This document shows, one piece after another, positions 8,693 to 17,423 of a stretch of 64,000 nucleotides of DNA. How positions within the stretch are numbered: the stretch's first letter is position 1; each line of letters starts with the position of its first letter. Source of the stretch: Deinococcus sp. AJ005 (GTDB taxonomy: Bacteria > Deinococcota > Deinococci > Deinococcales > Deinococcaceae); assembly GCF_009017495.1 (NCBI RefSeq), contig NZ_CP044990.1, positions 1,135,001 through 1,199,000 on the forward strand, in the 5' to 3' direction. The notes under the pieces are model-generated. The model was not told the DNA's origin. It saw only the letters and a list, made by a program, of their open reading frames with translations, and did not search any database. The position numbers and the translations under genes are program-made.

Positions 8693-9432
8693 GCGCCCGC
8701 CCCCTGAACGGCGGTCTTTTTGCCTGTCAGCCACGCGCCCAGCAGTGCGCCGCCCACCCCGGCCAGCAGGATCACCAGACCGCCGGGCAGCACGCGAGAC
8801 AGGCCCCACGCCGCCAGCCCGGAGGTCAGCGCCACCAGCACAGTCACGCGTCCCCGCAGCATCGGCACCAGCAGGCCTAGGAAGGCCAGTGGAAAGATCA
8901 CGCCCACACCCAGCGCTTCCGGCGAGGGCAGCACCGCGCCGCCCAGCGCACCCAGCAACGTGGAGGCGTTCCAGACCACGTACAGGCTGAGTTCCGCGCC
9001 CAGCACGTAGCCGAAGCTGGGGCCGCCCGGCTCCTGTCCTCCCTTGACCGTGACCATGCCGTAAGCCTCGTCGGTCAGAAATTGCGCGGCGATCAGGCGT
9101 TGCGGGCGGGTCAGCGAAACCTGCCGCGACAGGCTCAGGCCGTAGAGCAGGTGCCGGGCGTTCAGCAAGAAGGTGGTCAGCACGATGCCGATGGCCGAGG
9201 CCCCACCCGCCATGCCGTACCCCGCGAACAGGCCCGCCGCTGCGAACTGCGAGGCCCCTGCAAACACGGTCAGGCTCATCATCTGTGTTTCCCACACGCT
9301 CAGGCCCGAGGCCCGCGCCGTAACCGCGTAGGCCGCCGCGAACGGCACCATGCCCAGCCACAGCGGCAGCATGACCCGGAAGCCGCGCCAGAACGCGGGC
9401 CAGAACGGCGGAACCTGGGCAGACGAGGGCAT
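8689..9432 (-). CDS. azlC: AzlC-family branched-chain amino-acid exporter large subunit
   Basis: A 247-residue multi-spanning membrane protein. Family motifs include LPLWLGMVPFAAAYAV, then FAGASQFAAAGLF and LNARHLLYGLSLS. AzlC and AzlD together export branched-chain amino acids or related compounds. It overlaps azlD by 4 nt. A TAATCT box (9440-9445) lies 7 nt before the ATG, suggesting a leaderless mRNA divergent from the hydrolase gene at 9496. Confidence 0.9.
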   Translation of the reverse strand: MPSSAQVPPFWPAFWRGFRVMLPLWLGMVPFAAAYAVTARASGLSVWETQMMSLTVFAGASQFAAAGLFAGYGMAGGASAIGIVLTTFLLNARHLLYGLSLSRQVSLTRPQRLIAAQFLTDEAYGMVTVKGGQEPGGPSFGYVLGAELSLYVVWNASTLLGALGGAVLPSPEALGVGVIFPLAFLGLLVPMLRGRVTVLVALTSGLAAWGLSRVLPGGLVILLAGVGGALLGAWLTGKKTAVQGAGA

Positions 9433-9495
9433 GACCGCAAGATTAGCGGTTGTTCATCCGGTCAGGCCAGGGAAAGACCGTCTATGCTCTGGGGC

Positions 9496-10296
9496 ATGAC
9501 CCGTCTGACCTCCCGTGGCCGCACCCGCCTCGCCCTGCCGCCGCGCGTGCGCTTCTGGCTGGGGGTCATCCTGGCACTGGTGCTGGGCTACCTGATCGCT
9601 CTGGGCCAGAGCGCTGTCGTGCGCCCCCCGCTGGTGATCGGGCAGGACGCCGTGCCTCCCTCCGGTCAGGCGGTGGGCGTGACCTCCACGCTAGAAAACG
9701 AGGGCGGCGCGTTTATCAATATCAAGCCCAGCGGCGAGGCGAAAACATTGCTCGTGTACTACCCTGGCGGCCTCGTTCGTCCGCAAGCCTACGAGTGGCT
9801 AGGCCGCGCGCTGGCAGCAGACGGCGTGCAGACCGTGATTCCGGTGTTTCCCCTCGATCTGGCTGTGACGGGCATCAACCGCGCCGACGCGCTGATCAAA
9901 AAGTTTGGTGCGGGCAAGACCGTGGTGATCGCGGGCCACTCGCTGGGCGGGGCGATGGCGGCGCAGTATGCAAAAGGGCACACTGATCAACTGAAAGGCA
10001 TGATCCTGATGGGCGCGTATCCAGCAGGCAACGTGAGTCTGAAAGACACCAGCCTCCCGGTGCTGTCGCTGCTGGCTGAGAATGACCGGGTGGCCGATCC
10101 TGCCAATGTGCGCGACGGTCTGAACCGTCTGCCTGCCAGCGCCAAATTGACCGTCATTCCCGGCTCGGTCCACAGCTTCTTCGGGCGTTACGGCCCGCAG
10201 AAGGGCGACGGCCTGCCCACTGTCACCCACGCGGCGGCGGAAGCGGAGATTCTGACGGCAATCAAGGCGTTTATAGCCACCCTGCCAACTCCGTAA
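9496..10296 (+). CDS. Membrane-anchored alpha/beta hydrolase
   Basis: A 266-residue protein with an N-terminal membrane helix (~residues 19-36) and an Abhydrolase_5-type domain. The nucleophile elbow is GHSLGGAM. The acid is probably in LLAENDRVAD and the His in PGSVHSFFGRYG. The substrate is unknown. Start 9496 is preferred over the in-frame ATG at 9484, because TATGCT (9483-9488) would then be a -10 box 7 nt upstream. A strong hairpin follows at 10326. Confidence 0.85.
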   Translation: MTRLTSRGRTRLALPPRVRFWLGVILALVLGYLIALGQSAVVRPPLVIGQDAVPPSGQAVGVTSTLENEGGAFINIKPSGEAKTLLVYYPGGLVRPQAYEWLGRALAADGVQTVIPVFPLDLAVTGINRADALIKKFGAGKTVVIAGHSLGGAMAAQYAKGHTDQLKGMILMGAYPAGNVSLKDTSLPVLSLLAENDRVADPANVRDGLNRLPASAKLTVIPGSVHSFFGRYGPQKGDGLPTVTHAAAEAEILTAIKAFIATLPTP

Positions 10297-10325
10297 GGCC
10301 CACGCCGGAGCGTTTTGAACACATA

Positions 10326-10357
10326 GAGACGGCCCTGAATCCATTCAGGGCCGTCTC
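10326..10357. terminator. Perfect 15-bp hairpin between convergent genes
   Basis: GAGACGGCCCTGAAT pairs perfectly with ATTCAGGGCCGTCTC across a 2-nt loop. No T-run follows on either strand. The position between the hydrolase gene (+) and the formate cluster (-) suggests bidirectional termination or 3'-end protection. Confidence 0.75.
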
Positions 10358-10391
10358 GGTCAAACGTGGTTTGTGATGGTGGGTTTCAAGC

Positions 10392-10517
10392 TTATTGAAA
10401 GAGCTGCGCCACCTTGATCAGGGTCTGCCACACGCCCCACACCAGAGGAATGCCAGGGACCAGCCACGCGAGGTAGGTCAGTGAAGAGGTCTGTTCCGTG
10501 TCCGTTCGGTTTGTCAT
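10392..10517 (-). CDS. 41-residue membrane protein, probable small subunit of the OFA transporter
   Basis: A short gene after the MFS transporter, with a ribosome-binding site AGGAG 6 nt before the ATG (10515-10517). The product begins MTNRTDTEQTSSLTYLAW and has one hydrophobic helix (LTYLAWLVPGIPLVWGVW) before an amphipathic tail. Small single-helix proteins encoded next to oxalate/formate-antiporter-family carriers are a known type (MFS transporter small subunit). The 18-nt spacing supports co-translation. The function is inferred from position. Confidence 0.75.
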   Translation of the reverse strand: MTNRTDTEQTSSLTYLAWLVPGIPLVWGVWQTLIKVAQLFQ

Positions 10518-10535
10518 GTCGCTCTCCTGGAGTGA

Positions 10536-11960
10536 TCAGTCATCAGCGGCCTGCTGTCTGGTGGGTGGGGTGGGCTGACCATCTGTGGGGTTGGCCCAGT
10601 ACCGGCTGGCCACCGGGCGAATGAGCAGGTTAGTAATAAAGCCGATGACCAGCAGGCCCGCCATGATGTACATGACCGTCGAATACGCCTGGGCAGCGGG
10701 AATGCCCGCCTTGATCTGGCTGTCGCGGAAGCCGTTGACCAGGCTTGGCCCCACGATGGCCGCCGCGCTCCAGGCCAGCAGCAGCCGTCCGTGAATGGCC
10801 CCCACGTTGGCGGTGCCGAACAGGTCCCGCAGGTAAGCGGGCACCGTGGCAAAGCCGCCGCCGTACATGCTGATGATGATGCAAAAGCCGATCACGAACA
10901 GGATCAGGTTGGCCGAGTTGCCGAACAGCGGAATCAGGAAGTACAGCACCGCACCCAGCACAAAGAAGATCATGTAGGTGGGCTTGCGCCCGAGGCGGTC
11001 ACTGGTCGTGGACCAGAAGAACCGGCCACCCATGTTGAAGATGCTGAGCAGACCCACGAACCCGGCGGCGGCGGCGGCGGTCACGCCGTTCCCGGCCCCA
11101 AGCACCTTGTCGCTGAACATCTCCTGGATCATGACGCTGGCCTGCCCGAGAACGCCGATCCCGGCAGTCACGTTCAGGAACAGCACGGCGAACAGCAGCC
11201 AGAACTGCGGGGTACGGAAGGCCTGATCCACCAGAACGTTGTGGTTGGAAATCATGCCGCCCGCCGTATTGACCTTGGGCACAAACCCTGCTGGCACCCA
11301 GCCCTCGGCGGGGACACGCACCATGAACGCGCCGAAGAGCATGAACAGGAAGTACACCGCGCCCATGATCAGGAACGTCGAGCCGACGCCCAGCGTGCCG
11401 TCTCCGGCGAAGCGGGCCATCAGTGCGGTGCCCAGCGGGCTGCCGATCAGCGCGCCGCCGCCGAAGCCCATGATGGCCATGCCGGTGGCCAGTCCTGGCC
11501 GGTCCGGGAACCATTTGATCAGCGTGCTGACCGGGCTGATATACCCCAGGCCCAGGCCGATCCCGCCGATCACCCCGTTGCCCAGCAGCACCAGCCAGAG
11601 CTGATGCTGACTGACGCCCAGCGCCGCGATCAGGAAGCCGCCGCAGAACAGCAGGGCGCTGGTGAACATGGTCTTGCGCGGTCCCTCGCGTTCCACCCAT
11701 TTGCCGAACAGCGCCGAACTCGCCCCTAGAAAGAACAGCGCCACGCTGAAGATCAGGCCCACCTGAAACAGGGACCAGTCGCCGGACGCACCTGTTTCGG
11801 CCTTGACGTCGCCGCTGATCAGGCGCGAGAGGGGTTTGTTGAAGACTGAGTAGGCATAGATCTGCCCGATGCTCAGGTGTACGGCCAGCGCTGCCGGTGG
11901 CACGAGCCAGCGGCTCCAGCCCGGTCCAGCGACGGAATGTTCACGGTCCAGAAATCCCAT
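10536..11960 (-). CDS. MFS transporter, oxalate/formate antiporter (OFA) family
   Basis: A 474-residue 12-helix carrier. After a short N-terminus come the family-typical HLSIGQIYAYSVFNKPLS segment and GLGYISPVSTLIKWFPDRPG between helices 4 and 5. The second half contains NMGGRFFWSTTSDRLGRKP, the MFS loop motif. OFA members exchange small carboxylates such as oxalate and formate. The setting, downstream of a formate dehydrogenase, DUF1641 and FdhD and upstream of a small partner, points to formate uptake or efflux. The ribosome-binding site AGGAG lies 7 nt before the ATG. Confidence 0.9.
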   Translation of the reverse strand: MGFLDREHSVAGPGWSRWLVPPAALAVHLSIGQIYAYSVFNKPLSRLISGDVKAETGASGDWSLFQVGLIFSVALFFLGASSALFGKWVEREGPRKTMFTSALLFCGGFLIAALGVSQHQLWLVLLGNGVIGGIGLGLGYISPVSTLIKWFPDRPGLATGMAIMGFGGGALIGSPLGTALMARFAGDGTLGVGSTFLIMGAVYFLFMLFGAFMVRVPAEGWVPAGFVPKVNTAGGMISNHNVLVDQAFRTPQFWLLFAVLFLNVTAGIGVLGQASVMIQEMFSDKVLGAGNGVTAAAAAGFVGLLSIFNMGGRFFWSTTSDRLGRKPTYMIFFVLGAVLYFLIPLFGNSANLILFVIGFCIIISMYGGGFATVPAYLRDLFGTANVGAIHGRLLLAWSAAAIVGPSLVNGFRDSQIKAGIPAAQAYSTVMYIMAGLLVIGFITNLLIRPVASRYWANPTDGQPTPPTRQQAADD

Positions 11961-12121
11961 AATTTCTCCTGCCCTCTTTTGGTTTAATGTCGAGCGATAG
12001 TAACGGGTGTTGATGCCAATTTGTCGATTTCGTCAGCAATGTGCAATTCATGAAGTGAGAACGAATACAAATGCTTCCAGGCGCTGGATGGTCACGGTGC
12101 AGAGGACTTCGCCTGTCCGGC
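11961..12121 (-). promoter_or_regulatory. Upstream region of the OFA transporter gene
   Basis: This 161-bp gap is richer in A/T than the genes around it and contains the transporter's ribosome-binding site. It probably holds a separate promoter. I could not place -35 and -10 boxes confidently. Confidence 0.35.
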
Positions 12122-12937
12122 TCAGTCCGCAGCCCCCCTCACCCGGTCTTCCCCCGAGTACACCGTCAGCCGCCCTTCGCGCGTAAAACCGCACAGCGTG
12201 ACCCCAAAGACGGCTGCGGTATCCACCGCGAGACTGGTGGCTGCGCCCACGGCCACAACCATCCCGATTCCGGCAGTCACAGCTTTCTGCACGATCTCGA
12301 AGCCTGCACGGCTGCTGACAACCAGCACATGGTCAGTCAGCGGCAGGCCGGGTCTGCGGGCCCCCACCACCTTGTCCACGGCGTTGTGCCGCCCGACGTC
12401 CTCGCGGGAACACAGAAAAGTGCCTGCCCAGGTGAACAGCGCCGCGCCGTGCATCCCGCCGGTGTCCCGGAATCCGGCCTGGGTTTCCCGCAGCCGCTCC
12501 GGTAGACCCGCCAGCAGGGCGGCGCTGATCAGCCCGGCTGTCCAGAGCGGGCCCGAGGCCCGGCTCAGCAGTTGCTCGACGCTGCCCGAACCGCACACCC
12601 CACACGCACTCGACGACACGGCCAGCCTAGCCCCTGCCGCCAGCCGCTCATGCTCCGGGGTGTGCAGGTGCCAGACGTTGGCGTTCTCTGGATCGACGCC
12701 AAGCGTAAATTCCTGTGGCAAGAGACCTTCAGACACCAGCCAGCCCAGCAGCAGCTCGTGGTCATGGCCGGGCGTCCGCATCAGCACGCCCAGCGGCAGT
12801 TCGCGGTTCGGGGTGTGCAGGCGCAACTCCAGCGGCTCCTCGACGGCGACGGCGTCCTCACGGTGCGCCCACCGCTCATTCCGGTACAGCCGGACGGGCA
12901 GGTGAGCAACGCCCTGTGCGCCTGGCTGCGCGTCCAC
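12122..12937 (-). CDS. fdhD: Formate dehydrogenase accessory sulfurtransferase FdhD
   Basis: FdhD transfers sulfur from a cysteine desulfurase to the molybdenum cofactor of formate dehydrogenase. The 271-residue protein carries the sulfur-accepting CGVCG motif (SSSACGVCGSGSVE) and the cofactor-site elements RDTGGMHGAALF and EDVGRHNAVDKVVG. The start is GTG at 12937, since a GAGGT ribosome-binding site precedes it and the nearby ATG is in another frame. It lies 20 nt after the DUF1641 gene. Confidence 0.92.
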   Translation of the reverse strand: MDAQPGAQGVAHLPVRLYRNERWAHREDAVAVEEPLELRLHTPNRELPLGVLMRTPGHDHELLLGWLVSEGLLPQEFTLGVDPENANVWHLHTPEHERLAAGARLAVSSSACGVCGSGSVEQLLSRASGPLWTAGLISAALLAGLPERLRETQAGFRDTGGMHGAALFTWAGTFLCSREDVGRHNAVDKVVGARRPGLPLTDHVLVVSSRAGFEIVQKAVTAGIGMVVAVGAATSLAVDTAAVFGVTLCGFTREGRLTVYSGEDRVRGAAD

Positions 12938-12957
12938 CCGCCCGACCTCTGCATCGT

Positions 12958-13461
12958 TCAGCGGCCCACCTCGGCCTGATTGGCGGTCTTGACGGTCTCG
13001 CCATTGGCCTCACGTAGCGCCCGGCCCGCGCCCTTCAGAACCGCCATCAGCGCGCCCAGGGCCACCTGCACGTCCCGGTCTTTGAGCAGGCCCAGCAGTT
13101 CGCCCAGGCCGATGCCTTTCCCGGCGGCGACGTGCCGCGCTCCCTCGTTCACGCCGGTGGTCACGGCCTGACCCAGGACGCTGACCTCGCGTGGGTCCAG
13201 GGCAGCCAGCGTCTTGCCCAGCTCCGTAACGTTCCGCAGCAGGGTGGTGCCACTTTCGCCGCCCGCAAGGTGCAGCAGCGACGCGGTCAGGCCCTCGCCG
13301 CCGCGCACGGTTTTGCCCAGCACGTCCAGCACCCCATGCTCGTGCAGTTGCCGCAGCAGGTACAGCCCTTCCTCAAGCGCGGCGGTCGAGTCCTCGACGC
13401 CCGAGTGCAGGCGTTCCTGCGGTGTGGGTTCGCGGGGGGTGAAATCAAGCGCCTTAGCCAT
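12958..13461 (-). CDS. DUF1641 protein, formate dehydrogenase partner
   Basis: A 167-residue helical protein of the DUF1641 type, with the core ALEEGLYLLRQLHEHGVLDV and repeated helices ending in LKDRDVQVALGALMAVLKG. In Firmicutes such proteins are encoded beside FdhA-type enzymes (for example the yjgC-yjgD pair of Bacillus) and are thought to be a partner subunit linking the enzyme to the membrane or an electron acceptor. It sits 24 nt after fdhA and 20 nt before fdhD. The biochemical role is not established. Confidence 0.85.
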   Translation of the reverse strand: MAKALDFTPREPTPQERLHSGVEDSTAALEEGLYLLRQLHEHGVLDVLGKTVRGGEGLTASLLHLAGGESGTTLLRNVTELGKTLAALDPREVSVLGQAVTTGVNEGARHVAAGKGIGLGELLGLLKDRDVQVALGALMAVLKGAGRALREANGETVKTANQAEVGR

Positions 13462-13485
13462 ACAAGCTCCTCGTGGAAAGAAACA

Positions 13486-16400
13486 TCAGTCGTCCGCGCC
13501 CAGGGCGTCGACCCGGGCGTTGAGGCTGTCACCGAGCATCGGCAGTTCGCCGCCTGGATAGACGTAGTCGGGCCGCGCCCACTTGCGCTCGACCTCCACA
13601 CCCGTCTGGGGCGTGGGGTGACCCCACCGGAAGTTGCGGGCTGGCAGCGGGTTCGCGCCGACATCGCCCAGGATTTCCATACGGACGCGGTTGTCCTTGT
13701 AGGCGGGCGTGTTGGTGATCGCGTCACCCTGGGAACCAGTCAGGTGGTTCACGGCGTCCTGGGCCTTGCGGGCGTTCATGGGCACGTATAGCTCGTTGTC
13801 GCTGACGCGGCCCGTCACCAGAGCCTGAAGCCGGACCGCGCCGTGCGCACTGACCAGCCGCACCCACTGCCCGCTCTGGATCTGGCGCTCGGCGGCCAGT
13901 TCTTGGCTGACCTCCACGAACGCGTCGGGCGCGGTCACGGCGATGCCCTCCACCCGGAAGGTCATGTTGCCCTCGTGGAAGTGTTCGAGCATGCGCCCCG
14001 AGTTGAGGTGCAGATCGAACTCTTCGTTGGGGGCCTGCTCGCGGGGACGGTATTCCCCGGCGTACAGGCGGGCCTTGCCATCCGGGAAGTTGAAGCGCTC
14101 GGTGTACAGCAGCGGCTGGTCCGTGCCGTCCTCGGCCACCGGCCAGCACAGGGTGTTGTAGCCCTCCAGGCGCTCATAGGTCACACCCGCAAAGAACGGC
14201 GTCAGGCGCGCGATCTCGGCCATGATCTCGGACGGGTGGGTGTAGCCCCAGCGGTGGCCCATGCGGTCCGCCACGCCCATGTAGATCTGCCAGTCGGGTT
14301 TGGTGCCCTTGAGGGGCGGCATGACCTCGTACAGGCGCTGCATGCGGCGCTCGGTGTTGGTAAATGTGCCTTCCTTTTCCAGCGACGCGGCAGCCGGGAA
14401 GACCACGTCCGCGTACCGGGCGGTGTTGGTGAAGTACAGGTCCTGCACCACTAGGAATTCCAGCGCCTCAAAGCCCTCCTGCAAGTGGTTGGCATTGGCG
14501 TCGGTGAGGCTCATCTCCTCGCCGGTGATCCACATCGCCTTGAGCTTGCCGTCAATGGCGGCGTCCAGCATCTGCGTATTGTCCAGGCCGCGCTCCGGGC
14601 GCAGGGTGACGCCCCACTCGCGCTGGTGTCGCTGCACGGTCAGTTCGTCGGTCACATTCTGGTAGCCGCTGACCTGATCGGGCATGGCCCCCATGTCCGA
14701 CGCGCCCTGCACGTTGTTGTGCCCCCGTAGCGGGTACGCCCCGGTGCCCAGTCTGCCGTAGTTGCCGGTGATCAGCAGCAGGTTGGAAATGGCCGCGCTG
14801 GTATCGGTGCCGCCGCACTGCTGGGTGACGCCCATCGCCCACAGGATACACACGCGCTCCTCGGCGGCGATCTGGCGGGCCAGGGCTTCCAGGGTGGCGG
14901 CGCTCAGGCCAGTTTCCTTCTCGGCGTACTCCAGCGTGAATTCCTTGATGGACTCGCGGAACCCGTCCAGACCGTTGACCCGCTCGGCCAGGAAAGCCGT
15001 GTTCTCCAGACCGTTGTCCAGGATGAACTTGCTGACTGCGCCCAACCACACGAAGTCGGTGCCGGGTTTGGGCCGCAGGAACTGATCGGCACGTGTGGCG
15101 AGTTCATGCTCACGGATGTCGAACACGACCACCTTCGTGTGGCCCAGCTTCTGCGCCCGCTTCACGCGGGTGGCCAGGACCGGGTGACTCTCGGCGGTGT
15201 TGCTGCCCACCGTGATGATCAGGCTGGCGTTCTCGATGTCCTTGATGGTGCCGCTATCGCCGCCGATGCCCACGGTCAGCGACAGGCCCTTGCTGGCGGG
15301 CGACTGGCAATAGCGCGAGCAGTTGTCGACATTGTTGGTGCCAATCACTTGCCGCGCGAACTTCTGTACCAGGAACGCTTCCTCATTGCTGGCCTTGCTG
15401 CTGGCCACGAAGGCCAGCGCGTCCGGGCCGTGCTGCTCCCGGATTTCCATGAAGCGGCGGGCGACAAAGTCCAGCGCCTCGTCCCAGCTCGCCTCGCGGA
15501 AGCGGTCGCCGTCGCGGATCAGGGGTGCGGTCAGGCGGTCGCCGGAATTGACGTAGTCCCAGCCGAACTTGCCCTTCACACAGGTGCTGATGCCGTTGGC
15601 GTGGCCCAGCCCCGGCTCGACTTTCAGGATGTGCCGTTCGTCGGTCCACACGTCGAAGGAGCAGCCCACACCGCAGTAGGTGCAGACGGTCTTGGTCTTT
15701 TTGATGTATCGGTCACGCGCCGCCGACTCGATGTCCGAGACGTTCATGATCGGCTTCAGGCCCGCGCTGGCCTCCACGCCCTTGACCACGTCCACAGCCG
15801 CGTCGAACACTGGCAGTGGAATGCCGGTGAACATGCCCGCCTGCCCCAGCATTGACTTTTCCTGGAGCGCATTGCACGGGCAGACCGTGACGCAGTGGCC
15901 GCAGCTCACGCAACTCGATTCGCCGATGGGCTTGCCACCGTCCCACAGCACGCGCGGCTGCTCGGCCTCCCAGTTGATGCTCAGGGTTTCGTTGACCTGC
16001 ACGTTCTGGCAGGCTTCCACGCAGCGCCCGCACAGGATGCACTGGTCCGGGTCATAGCGGTAAAAGGGGTTGGAGTCGTCCTTGGCGTAGCCCTTGGGCT
16101 GAAAGGGCCGGGTCTGGTGTTGGATGCCCAGCACCCCCAGCGTGTTGTGGACGGTGCAGTTGCCGTTGTTATTGTCGCAGACCGTGCAGTACAGGTCGTG
16201 GTTGCTCACGATCCGGTCATAAGCGTCCCGCTGCGCTGCACGCGCTGCAATGGTCTGCGTTTTCACCACCATGCCTGCTGCGACGTTCGTGCCGCAGGCC
16301 CGCCCGAGCTGTCCGTCGATCTCCACCGAGCAGGTGTCGCAGGTCTGGATCGGCCCCAGTTGCGGGTGGTAGCAGACCTGCGCCAGCTCGATCTTTGCGC

Positions 16401-16557
16401 GGTTGATGGCGTCTACCAGGGGTTCGCCGGTGAATGCCTTGAACGTGGCCCCGTCGATCTGAATGTCCACCGCTGGCCCGCTGGCTGGCCGTGTCGGTCC
16501 CAGCGTGGAGCGGATGTGGGCGTCGTTGGGGGTGGGTAGATGGTCCGTTTGCTGCAT
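13486..16557 (-). CDS. fdhA: Molybdenum formate dehydrogenase large subunit with ferredoxin-like N-terminus
   Basis: A 1023-residue oxidoreductase converting formate to CO2. The order is a 2Fe-2S domain (Cys 62, 73, 76, 88), an NuoG-like His/3-Cys cluster (near H120, C124, C127, C134), two 4Fe-4S motifs (C173-C183, C216-C226), the 4Fe-4S of the molybdopterin domain (C292, C295, C299), and the Mo-bisMGD domain. The Mo ligand is probably the Cys in NCSRYCQSPASKG, a Cys and not selenocysteine. The C-terminal dinucleotide domain ends near residue 960. Start 16557 is preferred to an in-frame ATG at 16710: GGGAGG lies 8 nt upstream, and the longer version would translate a tandem repeat. Confidence 0.92.
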   Translation of the reverse strand: MQQTDHLPTPNDAHIRSTLGPTRPASGPAVDIQIDGATFKAFTGEPLVDAINRAKIELAQVCYHPQLGPIQTCDTCSVEIDGQLGRACGTNVAAGMVVKTQTIAARAAQRDAYDRIVSNHDLYCTVCDNNNGNCTVHNTLGVLGIQHQTRPFQPKGYAKDDSNPFYRYDPDQCILCGRCVEACQNVQVNETLSINWEAEQPRVLWDGGKPIGESSCVSCGHCVTVCPCNALQEKSMLGQAGMFTGIPLPVFDAAVDVVKGVEASAGLKPIMNVSDIESAARDRYIKKTKTVCTYCGVGCSFDVWTDERHILKVEPGLGHANGISTCVKGKFGWDYVNSGDRLTAPLIRDGDRFREASWDEALDFVARRFMEIREQHGPDALAFVASSKASNEEAFLVQKFARQVIGTNNVDNCSRYCQSPASKGLSLTVGIGGDSGTIKDIENASLIITVGSNTAESHPVLATRVKRAQKLGHTKVVVFDIREHELATRADQFLRPKPGTDFVWLGAVSKFILDNGLENTAFLAERVNGLDGFRESIKEFTLEYAEKETGLSAATLEALARQIAAEERVCILWAMGVTQQCGGTDTSAAISNLLLITGNYGRLGTGAYPLRGHNNVQGASDMGAMPDQVSGYQNVTDELTVQRHQREWGVTLRPERGLDNTQMLDAAIDGKLKAMWITGEEMSLTDANANHLQEGFEALEFLVVQDLYFTNTARYADVVFPAAASLEKEGTFTNTERRMQRLYEVMPPLKGTKPDWQIYMGVADRMGHRWGYTHPSEIMAEIARLTPFFAGVTYERLEGYNTLCWPVAEDGTDQPLLYTERFNFPDGKARLYAGEYRPREQAPNEEFDLHLNSGRMLEHFHEGNMTFRVEGIAVTAPDAFVEVSQELAAERQIQSGQWVRLVSAHGAVRLQALVTGRVSDNELYVPMNARKAQDAVNHLTGSQGDAITNTPAYKDNRVRMEILGDVGANPLPARNFRWGHPTPQTGVEVERKWARPDYVYPGGELPMLGDSLNARVDALGADD

Positions 16558-16571
16558 GATTGAAAGCCTCC

Positions 16572-16657
16572 CTGCACTGTTGAATCTGCACTGTTGAATC
16601 TGTACTGCTGAGCTTGCGCTGCTGAATCTGCACCGTAATGAATCCGCACCGGAAAAC
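16572..16657. repeat. 14-bp tandem repeat upstream of fdhA
   Basis: Two exact units CTGCACTGTTGAAT (16572, 16586) are followed by degraded units CTGTACTGCTGAGC, TTGCGCTGCTGAAT and CTGCACCGTAATGAAT (16 bp), then a partial CCGCACCGG. The block lies 14 nt upstream of the fdhA start, inside its probable 5' region. It may be an operator array or simply a slippage product. Confidence 0.8.
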
Positions 16658-16816
16658 TGTGCTGCCTGACTGCGCCGATTTGTGAACCCCAGGAGTATAG
16701 GAGGCAGCATGCGAGAAAAGATGGCTCCCAGATTACGGAACCCCTATCTTTTGAGGGTCCGCCGATGGTGTCTCCTGCGCTGTTCCGGCCAGCATGCAGG
16801 CGGCAAGATACAGGTG

Positions 16817-17413
16817 ATGCCCGGTCCCGCCCTGCTGACACCACCCAAGTCTGAGCTGCCTGCGACGAACGCCACCGCCGCCGAATTGACGCGGCTGGCA
16901 TACAGCGTCACCGCGCCGCACCTGCTGGAAGCCGTCGCCCGCCATCCCAACACCCCCGTCACGCTGCTGGGCGAACTGGCCGCACGTTACCCGGAAGCGG
17001 TGCTGGACAACCCGGCCCTGCCCCTGCTGCGGCTGGCGCATGGGCAGCAGATCAGAATGTGGACGGGACTGGCGGTCTCAAAGCTGGCAGCGGTGGACGC
17101 GGCCCCGGAATGGGTGCAGGAACTGGCGATGCGTCATCCCGAACCGCAGGCACGCTGGGCGGTGGCCGGGCGGGCGCGGCTGAGTCAGGAACGGCTGGGG
17201 CAGTTGGCGAGGCGGGGCGAATGGCAGTTGCGCGCGGCGGTGGCGCAACATCCTGACCTGAACGCCGAATTGATCGAGCGACTGTCGACCGACGCCGAGT
17301 ACAGCGTTCGCCTCTCCCTTTCCACCCGTTCTGACCTGTCACCGGAAGTCCTGAGCCGTCTGCGAAGAGACCCGCACCCGCTGATTCGCCGCCGCCTCCA
17401 GATGGGACGCTAG
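16817..17413 (+). CDS. HEAT-like (leucine-rich-repeat-variant) repeat protein
   Basis: A 198-residue protein made of short helical repeats with recurring HP..P and L..L patterns: [54 protein letters not shown] and [20 protein letters not shown]. These resemble the leucine-rich-repeat-variant/HEAT class, usually protein-binding scaffolds. An in-frame ATG at 16709 has a good AGGAGG site, but the 36 codons after it look non-coding in base use, so 16817 is preferred. It lies 10 nt from the exonuclease gene, probably one operon. Confidence 0.6.
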   Translation: MPGPALLTPPKSELPATNATAAELTRLAYSVTAPHLLEAVARHPNTPVTLLGELAARYPEAVLDNPALPLLRLAHGQQIRMWTGLAVSKLAAVDAAPEWVQELAMRHPEPQARWAVAGRARLSQERLGQLARRGEWQLRAAVAQHPDLNAELIERLSTDAEYSVRLSLSTRSDLSPEVLSRLRRDPHPLIRRRLQMGR

Positions 17414-17423
17414 GCTGCTTGCC

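Noticed and set aside
8396..9361. 321-codon frame covering azlD and most of azlC
   Set aside because: Only the last 98 codons (azlD) are protein-like. The rest overlaps azlC in another frame.
13486..16710. fdhA starting at 16710
   Set aside because: The extra 51 codons translate the 14-bp tandem repeat and lack a ribosome-binding site. GGGAGG before 16557 fits better.
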